NCBI RefSeq assembly: GCF_002803605.1 | Contig: NZ_PHRG01000001.1 | Span: 1 to 64,000 of the forward strand | DNA: 64,000 bases | Direction: 5' to 3' | Source: Acinetobacter pseudolwoffii | GTDB taxonomy: Bacteria > Pseudomonadota > Gammaproteobacteria > Pseudomonadales > Moraxellaceae | The notes under the pieces: generated by a model | Database searches by the model: none | The model's input: only the letters and a program-made list of their open reading frames with translations | What the model was told of the DNA's origin: nothing | Part shown: piece after piece, positions 58,833 to 64,000 of the stretch | Position numbering within the stretch: position 1 is the stretch's first letter | Layout: every line of letters starts with the position of its first letter | Made by a program: the position numbers and the translations under genes

Positions 58833-60053
58833 ATGTTCGTTCGCACAATGCTCGCTGTGAGTTTAGGTTGCATTTTCGCAGGTACTGTTTTTGCTGCGTC
58901 TACTGCTGAACAACCATTGAACCCGCAAGTTGTTACCGATGTTTCAGTCCAGGATCCAATTGATCCACTCGCGACTGAAGCTTCAGCCGCCCAAGCACCG
59001 GCTGAAGCCAAAATTACGGCGCAAGAACAACAAGACTTAAATCAGGCCTCTGAAGCACTGAATGAGCTACAAGATACCGAAGACCAATCTGCTGATATTG
59101 GTGCAGCGCCAAATACCAAGGCCCCGACGAACTCTGCTGCGACCAAAGCTTCGTGGACTTTAGACGGCTTAAACAATGCCCAGTGGTATGAAAACATTGG
59201 TGCAGGTCAATTTCCGGTCTACGCACGTGCACATGTCATGCTCAACAATGCCCACGCTTCACCGGGTGCGATTGATGGTACCAGCGGCAAGAACACACTG
59301 AAAGCAATTGCCTCTTTCCAGCAAATGAATGGCATCAAGCCAAATGGCGTACTGACGCAGGAAACCTGGGACAAACTGGTGGCACGTCAGGGTTCCAAGC
59401 CGACCTTTGTAGAGTACACCATTACTGAAAAAGATCTGGCAGGACCATTTGCCAAATCGATTCCTTCAGATTATGCGCTACAGGCGAAAATGAAAGGTTT
59501 GTACTACACCAGCGCATCTGAAATGCTCAGTGAAAAGTTCCATATGGATGAAAACTTCCTGAAGAAGTTGAATCCAGGTGCTAATTTTAACAAAGTCGGC
59601 CAAAAGATTCTGGTGACCAATGTTCGTAATGAGCTACCAGAAGGTATTCACTTGATTGTTGCACATAAAGGTGCCAAACAACTGTACTTATTTAACAGTA
59701 AAAATCAAATGATCGGCTCATTCCCTGCCAGTATCGGCAATACCAGTACGCCTTCACCAACGGGTACTTATAAAATCACCGGCGTTGCACCAAATCCTTG
59801 GTATAGCTACTCGCCAAGTAACTTTGTTCAAGGTAAAAACACCAAACCACTGTCTCTACCACCAGGTCCAAACGGCCCGGTCGGTAATGTCTGGATTGGT
59901 CTCAACAAAAAATCATTTGGTATTCACGGCACACCGAATCCGTCCATGATTTCTAAATCCTATTCACACGGTTGTATCCGTCTGACCAACTGGGATGCCA
60001 ATGATCTTGGCCGTAAAGTCAAATCTGGCGTAACTGTTCGTTTCTTAGAATAA
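58833..60053 (+). CDS. L,D-transpeptidase (YkuD) with peptidoglycan-binding domain
   Basis: A 406-residue periplasmic enzyme. The signal peptide (residues 1-21) ends in TVFA. A peptidoglycan-binding domain lies around residues 108-170. The YkuD domain at about residues 270-400 has the active site Cys381 in SHGCIRLTNWD and HGTPNPSMISKSYS before it. It crosslinks or modifies peptidoglycan through L,D bonds. ATG at 58833, with AAGG ten bases before it, was chosen over upstream ATGs, which add 34 residues of non-signal sequence. Confidence 0.9.
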   Translation: MFVRTMLAVSLGCIFAGTVFAASTAEQPLNPQVVTDVSVQDPIDPLATEASAAQAPAEAKITAQEQQDLNQASEALNELQDTEDQSADIGAAPNTKAPTNSAATKASWTLDGLNNAQWYENIGAGQFPVYARAHVMLNNAHASPGAIDGTSGKNTLKAIASFQQMNGIKPNGVLTQETWDKLVARQGSKPTFVEYTITEKDLAGPFAKSIPSDYALQAKMKGLYYTSASEMLSEKFHMDENFLKKLNPGANFNKVGQKILVTNVRNELPEGIHLIVAHKGAKQLYLFNSKNQMIGSFPASIGNTSTPSPTGTYKITGVAPNPWYSYSPSNFVQGKNTKPLSLPPGPNGPVGNVWIGLNKKSFGIHGTPNPSMISKSYSHGCIRLTNWDANDLGRKVKSGVTVRFLE

Positions 60054-60081
60054 TGATCCGTAAAATGCTTTGAATAAAACG

Positions 60082-60106
60082 GCCCGCTTTTCAGTGGGCT
60101 TTTTTA
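60082..60106 (+). terminator. terminator after the L,D-transpeptidase gene
   Basis: GCCCGC-TTTTCA-GTGGGC with one G-T pair, then TTTTTT. Confidence 0.85.
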
Positions 60107-60230
60107 TGACTTGATTTTAAGCTGATATATCGTTGCAAAAATGCAATGATATGTCGCCTATTTGAGATTTTTTTGAGCTTAAAACAACAGTATGATGATC
60201 TCAAGTTGAAAATAAGATCGAGATGAAATC

Positions 60231-60929
60231 ATGAAGGCTTTTCTACATCCTAGCGAAAATCGTGGTCATGTAAAAATGGGCTGGCTGGAGTCTAAGCACA
60301 GCTTCTCATTTGGTAACTGGTATGATCCCAAGTATATGGGGATCAGTGCCTTACGTGTTATTAATGATGATTTAATCGATGGGCATCAGGGTTTTGGAAC
60401 CCATCCCCATGACAATATGGAAATCCTGACCTGCGTACTGAAAGGCACCATTACTCATCAGGACAGCATGGGCAATCATGGCGGTATTGCTGCGGGTGAA
60501 TGGCAGCTCATGAGTGCCGGAACAGGTATTCGCCATAGTGAAATGAATCAGGGCGATGAGCGGGTACATTTACTGCAAATCTGGATTATTCCCAATGAAC
60601 AGGATGCCAAACCGAATTATCAGCAAATTCGTCTGGATCCGCATGAGCAGCCTAACCATTGGCATTTAATTTGTGGACCGAATGACAATGCGCCGATGCA
60701 TATTCGTCAGAATGCTGAAGTCAAAACTGCGGTAATTCAGCAAGGTCAAAGTTTGCAAGTGCAGGCCACCCAGCAGATCAATTATATTCATGTAGTTTCT
60801 GGCACTGTGCAGATTGCAGAACATAGAGTTGAGGCGGGTGGTGCAATTGCTTTTCTGGATGACTCAGCGATTCAAGCCATCGATGATGCGCAAGTGATCT
60901 GGTTTGATTTACCAGAAGTGCCTCACTAA
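60231..60929 (+). CDS. pirin family protein
   Basis: A 232-residue bicupin. The N-terminal cupin has GFGTHPHDNMEILTCVLKG, with the His residues and Glu that bind iron in relatives, and SAGTGIRHSEMN follows. This is the YhaK/pirin pattern. Some family members have quercetinase activity; others act in regulation. Terminator hairpin ATGGCTATT/AATAGCCAT follows at 60951-60981. Confidence 0.9.
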   Translation: MKAFLHPSENRGHVKMGWLESKHSFSFGNWYDPKYMGISALRVINDDLIDGHQGFGTHPHDNMEILTCVLKGTITHQDSMGNHGGIAAGEWQLMSAGTGIRHSEMNQGDERVHLLQIWIIPNEQDAKPNYQQIRLDPHEQPNHWHLICGPNDNAPMHIRQNAEVKTAVIQQGQSLQVQATQQINYIHVVSGTVQIAEHRVEAGGAIAFLDDSAIQAIDDAQVIWFDLPEVPH

Positions 60930-60950
60930 GTTTTAAGGCTCTCACCCATC

Positions 60951-60986
60951 ATGGCTATTAATCACTTTGATGAATAGCCATTTTTT
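60951..60986 (+). terminator. terminator after the pirin gene
   Basis: ATGGCTATT ... AATAGCCAT with a 13-base loop, then TTTTTT. Confidence 0.85.
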
Positions 60987-61231
60987 ATGAATCGAGAATA
61001 AAAGCAGACAGAAGCTTTATCAGAAGATAATTTTTTTAAAAACAGCTATAAAAATCACACCAATTCACATCAGTTTTTTACTTAAAATTCTGGCATTTCA
61101 GGCGAAGATGAAGCTGATTCATTTCTATTGAATGAACGCATCGCGAATGGCTGATCTGGTCATGGTCTTATATGGGATTCAACGTCTATCCAGCTTTGTA
61201 TTGATTTTAAATAAACCAAAGAGCAACGCTT

Positions 61232-62203
61232 ATGAACCAGATTTTAGAAATTCAGAATCACCAGCAACATGCTCTGCATTTTTTACTAGCGTTTTTAAAA
61301 CAACAAAACTATCAGTTCACAGCCATTACCCCGTTGTCGCATCAACGGATTTTAGATCGTAAAAGAAACGAGAAAAATCAGGAAATAACCCTGCAGGATA
61401 TATTTGGCTGGAATCTGGAATTTAGCAAAACCGATCTTGATCCGGTTCTTTTTTCCTTGCTGGCAAAACAGCAACTTCTACAGGTTCAGGATGAGCAATA
61501 CACCAGTCTGGTCAGAGTCGCTTCACTGGAAGGTGAACTCTTTATTCACTCTTCCTTTCCGACCACACAACAGGATGCTGTTTTTTTTGGTCCCGATACT
61601 TATCGCTTTGTCTATCATCTCAAGCAATATCTAGCCACCGAACCTCGCCCTTTCAAACGGGCTGCTGAAATATGCTGTGGCACCTCTGCTGCTGCCATCA
61701 GTATCGCCAAATACTTTCCGGATCATGAGGAAATCTTTGTAGCAGATCTAAACCCCAAAGCCTTGCTCTATAGTCAGCTCAACATTGATTTTTCGGGTTT
61801 TGCTTCAATCTCTCCTGTACAGAGCAATTTATTTTCCAATCTTGAAGGTCAGTTTGACCTGATTTTTGCCAATCCACCTTATTTAATTGATCCTGAGCAA
61901 CGGCAATATCGACACGGAGGTAATGAGCTCGATGGCAATGAATTATCTTTTAAAATTATAAAACAAGGCCTGCAAAGGCTAAATTCAGGCGGCCGTTTAT
62001 TTTTATATACCGGCGCTACCATCACACGAAATGGCAATCGATTTTTACAGTATCTGCAAGACCTGATGCAGCAGCATCAAAATATTCACTGGTCTTATGA
62101 GGAAATTGATCCGGATATTTTTGGTGAAGAATTAGAGCAACCTGCTTATCAGCATGTGGAAAGAATTGCTCTGGCTCTGATTAAGATTGAAGTATGCGAT
62201 TGA
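61232..62203 (+). CDS. SAM-dependent methyltransferase (N5-glutamine-type motif)
   Basis: A 323-residue protein. The Rossmann-like methyltransferase core spans about residues 140-260, with AAEICCGTSAAAISIAKYF as motif I and LIFANPPYLID as the NPPY motif. NPPY is shared by PrmC/HemK and RlmF-type enzymes that methylate glutamine or adenine amide groups. The first 135 residues do not match PrmC. The substrate is therefore unknown. Confidence 0.82.
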   Translation: MNQILEIQNHQQHALHFLLAFLKQQNYQFTAITPLSHQRILDRKRNEKNQEITLQDIFGWNLEFSKTDLDPVLFSLLAKQQLLQVQDEQYTSLVRVASLEGELFIHSSFPTTQQDAVFFGPDTYRFVYHLKQYLATEPRPFKRAAEICCGTSAAAISIAKYFPDHEEIFVADLNPKALLYSQLNIDFSGFASISPVQSNLFSNLEGQFDLIFANPPYLIDPEQRQYRHGGNELDGNELSFKIIKQGLQRLNSGGRLFLYTGATITRNGNRFLQYLQDLMQQHQNIHWSYEEIDPDIFGEELEQPAYQHVERIALALIKIEVCD

Positions 62204-62294
62204 AGAATATCTGTTTATAAATTATCGACTTTTTAAATATCGAACCTCTTTAAGATCCGTTTATTTTAAATCATTCTGTAAAATTCATCAGCAA

Positions 62295-62330
62295 TAAAAA
62301 AACCCCAATCTTTCGATTGGGGTTTTTAAA
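62295..62330. terminator. shared terminator of the methyltransferase gene and tRNA-Ser
   Basis: AACCCCAATC-TTTC-GATTGGGGTT with A and T flanks. It acts on both strands. Confidence 0.9.
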
Positions 62331-62333
62331 ATT

Positions 62334-62423
62334 TGGCGGAAGCGGTGAGATTCGAACTCACGGAGGACTCACACCCTCGTCGGTTTTCAAGACCGGTGCA
62401 TTAAACCGCTCTGCCACGCTTCC
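62334..62423 (-). tRNA. tRNA-Ser (TGA)
   Basis: A 90-base class-II tRNA with the long variable arm. The acceptor is GGAAGCG/CGCTTCC, with an encoded CCA. The anticodon TGA is in the loop CTTGAAA. The T arm GTTCGAATC is visible. Confidence 0.96.
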
Positions 62424-62510
62424 ATGGGCGCAATAATACGGCGCTTTTATGTAACTGACAAGTGAAAGTTACAGTGAATCTGATTAACTGCATATAGTTT
62501 CATCAAATCC

Positions 62511-64000
62511 CTACAATTTGGCGGCCAATTCGGCTCCTTCACGAATGGCACGCTTGGCATCCAGCTCGGCAGCCAGTTTAGCCCCACCAATAATATGATA
62601 TTGTGCCAAGGTATTTTCCCCGGCAAGTGGCATCAAATCTTTTACCGACTCCTGTCCTGCACACACCACAATACTATCCACACGCAATAATTGAGCGTGG
62701 CCATCCACCTCAATCCATAAGCCTTCATCGGTAACAGATTTATATTGCACACCGCGCAACATGCGCACCGCGTGTTTTTTTAATTGGGCACGATGTACCC
62801 AGCCTGAAGTCTTGCCTAGGCCTGCGCCAAGCGGTGTCTTTTTACGTTGTAATAAATAAATTTCACGAATAGGTGCTTCAATTTCTGCACCTTGCATGCC
62901 GCCTTCACTGACATAATTTGGATTCGGGTCTACACCCCATTCACGTTTCCATTCATTCACAGGTTGCGGCTGTACCTGATGAGGCGGCTTTAACAAAAAC
63001 TCGGACACATCAAAACCAATACCGCCTGCACCAATGACCGCAACACGATCTCCGACTGGCGCACCGCGTAGTACTTCTGCATAAGACAAGACTTGCGGTG
63101 CCTGACTGCCTTCGATCTTAAGCGCTCGCGGCACGACACCAGTCGCGACAATGACTTCATCAAAACCTTCACGTTCCAGCTGTTCACGGTTCACTTGGGT
63201 ATTTAATCGCACATCAACGCCGGTTTTTTCCAATTGGACTTTAAAATAACGAATCGTTTCGTGAAACTCTTCTTTCCCCGGAATGACTTTAGCCAGATTA
63301 AACTGTCCACCCACTTCATGACTGGCCTCAAACAGCGTCACATCATGCCCGCGACTGGCTGCGACTGTGGCCGCAGACAGCCCTGCAACACCACCACCGA
63401 CCACTGCAATACTTTTGGCTTTTTTGGTTTTGACATAGACCAGTTCGGTTTCATAGCCGGCACGTGGATTGACCAGACAGGTTGCGCGCTGGTTTTTAAA
63501 GGTATGATCCAGACAGGCCTGATTACAGGCAATACAGGTATTGATTTCATCAACACGATTGGTCGCGGTTTTATTGACCCAGAAGGCATCTGCCAAGAAT
63601 GGACGTGCCATCTGCACCATGTCTGCCTGGCCGGAAGCCAGAATTTCTTCAGCAGTATCTGGCATATTGATCCGGTTCGATGCAATGACCGGCACCGCCA
63701 CGTGCTTTTTCACTTCAGCGGTATAATCGACAAAAGCTGCACGCGGTACAGAAGTCACAATGGTGGGAATACGTGCTTCATGCCAGCCAATACCGGTATT
63801 GAGTAAAGTAATCCCCGCCTTTTCCAAAGCTTTAGCCACGGTAATCACATCTTGCATGGTATTGCCATCATGTACCAGATCCAGAAGCGACAAACGGAAA
63901 CAGATAATAAATTTTTCGCCAATTTCCTCACGAATCGCTTTGACAATTTCTACGGCAAAACGCATCCGGTTTTCGATCGGGCCACCCCAACGGTCAGCAC
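62511..64000 (-). CDS. fadH: 2,4-dienoyl-CoA reductase-type FAD/FMN oxidoreductase (start cut off)
   Basis: The reading frame runs past the right edge (the upstream residues read ADRWGGPIENR before MRFAVEIV). About 496 residues are visible. The old-yellow-enzyme TIM barrel part gives the FMN site. A 4Fe-4S cluster motif follows: CIACNQACLDH then TCLVNPRAG. A C-terminal FAD domain with IAVVGGGVAGLSAATVAASRG completes it. FadH reduces dienoyl-CoA in unsaturated fatty-acid breakdown; related enzymes use other substrates, so the call is probable rather than certain. Confidence 0.88.
   Translation of the reverse strand, partial: ADRWGGPIENRMRFAVEIVKAIREEIGEKFIICFRLSLLDLVHDGNTMQDVITVAKALEKAGITLLNTGIGWHEARIPTIVTSVPRAAFVDYTAEVKKHVAVPVIASNRINMPDTAEEILASGQADMVQMARPFLADAFWVNKTATNRVDEINTCIACNQACLDHTFKNQRATCLVNPRAGYETELVYVKTKKAKSIAVVGGGVAGLSAATVAASRGHDVTLFEASHEVGGQFNLAKVIPGKEEFHETIRYFKVQLEKTGVDVRLNTQVNREQLEREGFDEVIVATGVVPRALKIEGSQAPQVLSYAEVLRGAPVGDRVAVIGAGGIGFDVSEFLLKPPHQVQPQPVNEWKREWGVDPNPNYVSEGGMQGAEIEAPIREIYLLQRKKTPLGAGLGKTSGWVHRAQLKKHAVRMLRGVQYKSVTDEGLWIEVDGHAQLLRVDSIVVCAGQESVKDLMPLAGENTLAQYHIIGGAKLAAELDAKRAIREGAELAAKL

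Overview
The window is a 64-kb piece of a gammaproteobacterial chromosome that reads as Acinetobacter. The dat-ddc diaminopropane pair, the trpG-trpD-trpC cluster, ubiC-ubiA, the long gapB-type GAPDH, the AT-rich composition and the run of Acinetobacter-type hypothetical proteins all point that way. The species cannot be fixed from the sequence alone. No prophage, CRISPR array or defence island is visible. Most of the window is core housekeeping sequence with small accessory patches.

Layout, left to right. Positions 1-1050 hold the end of an IS982-family transposase and a YjdF/DUF2238 membrane protein. Positions 1.1-3.7 kb hold small hypotheticals and a SohB-type peptidase. Positions 3.8-8.6 kb hold the pstSCAB phosphate importer, transcribed leftward, with a good Pho box in front of pstS and a hairpin between pstS and pstC. 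Positions 9.1-12 kb hold dat-ddc (1,3-diaminopropane synthesis). Positions 12.5-25.6 kb hold a SIMPL protein, a PAP2 phosphatase, obgE-proB, an MFS exporter, an HxlR regulator, gap, rarD, a lipocalin, uvrB and a macro-domain-like protein. Positions 25.6-33.5 kb hold an (ATGAGAA)8 repeat, an OmpW-family porin, an MFS transporter followed by a 44-codon membrane ORF, a 21-cysteine copper-storage-like protein, sthA and lipA.

Between lipA and fadE, a roughly 344-bp MITE-like element has split the lipA terminator, and a CrcB-like 3' remnant lies beside it. Positions 33.5-41.5 kb hold fadE, a CMD-family protein, a DegS/AlgW-type protease, a Nif3-like protein, sodB and four tRNA-Asn genes in two promoter-pair-terminator cassettes. 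Positions 41.5-47 kb hold a lipoprotein lipase, ubiC-ubiA and glnA with a sigma-54/NtrC-type control region. Positions 47-54 kb hold trpGDC, an Smr protein, folE, a Lys/Ser-rich histone-H1-like protein, a DUF4385 protein and a DosC-like haem-globin diguanylate cyclase. Positions 54-64 kb hold a DUF4105 outer-membrane-type protein, a DUF3015 protein, DUF817-hemE, an L,D-transpeptidase, a pirin, a methyltransferase, tRNA-Ser and the truncated fadH.

How the genes work together: phosphate uptake (pst) and nitrogen assimilation (glnA) each carry their expected control sites. sthA, gap, fadE and fadH serve redox balance and fatty-acid use. trp, ubi, fol and hem genes supply cofactors and amino acids. 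The strongest unexpected observation is the MITE-like insertion at 32840-33183. Other items worth a second look are the small ORF coupled to the MFS gene, the macro-like protein, the tRNA-Asn cassette duplication and the oxygen-sensor cyclase.
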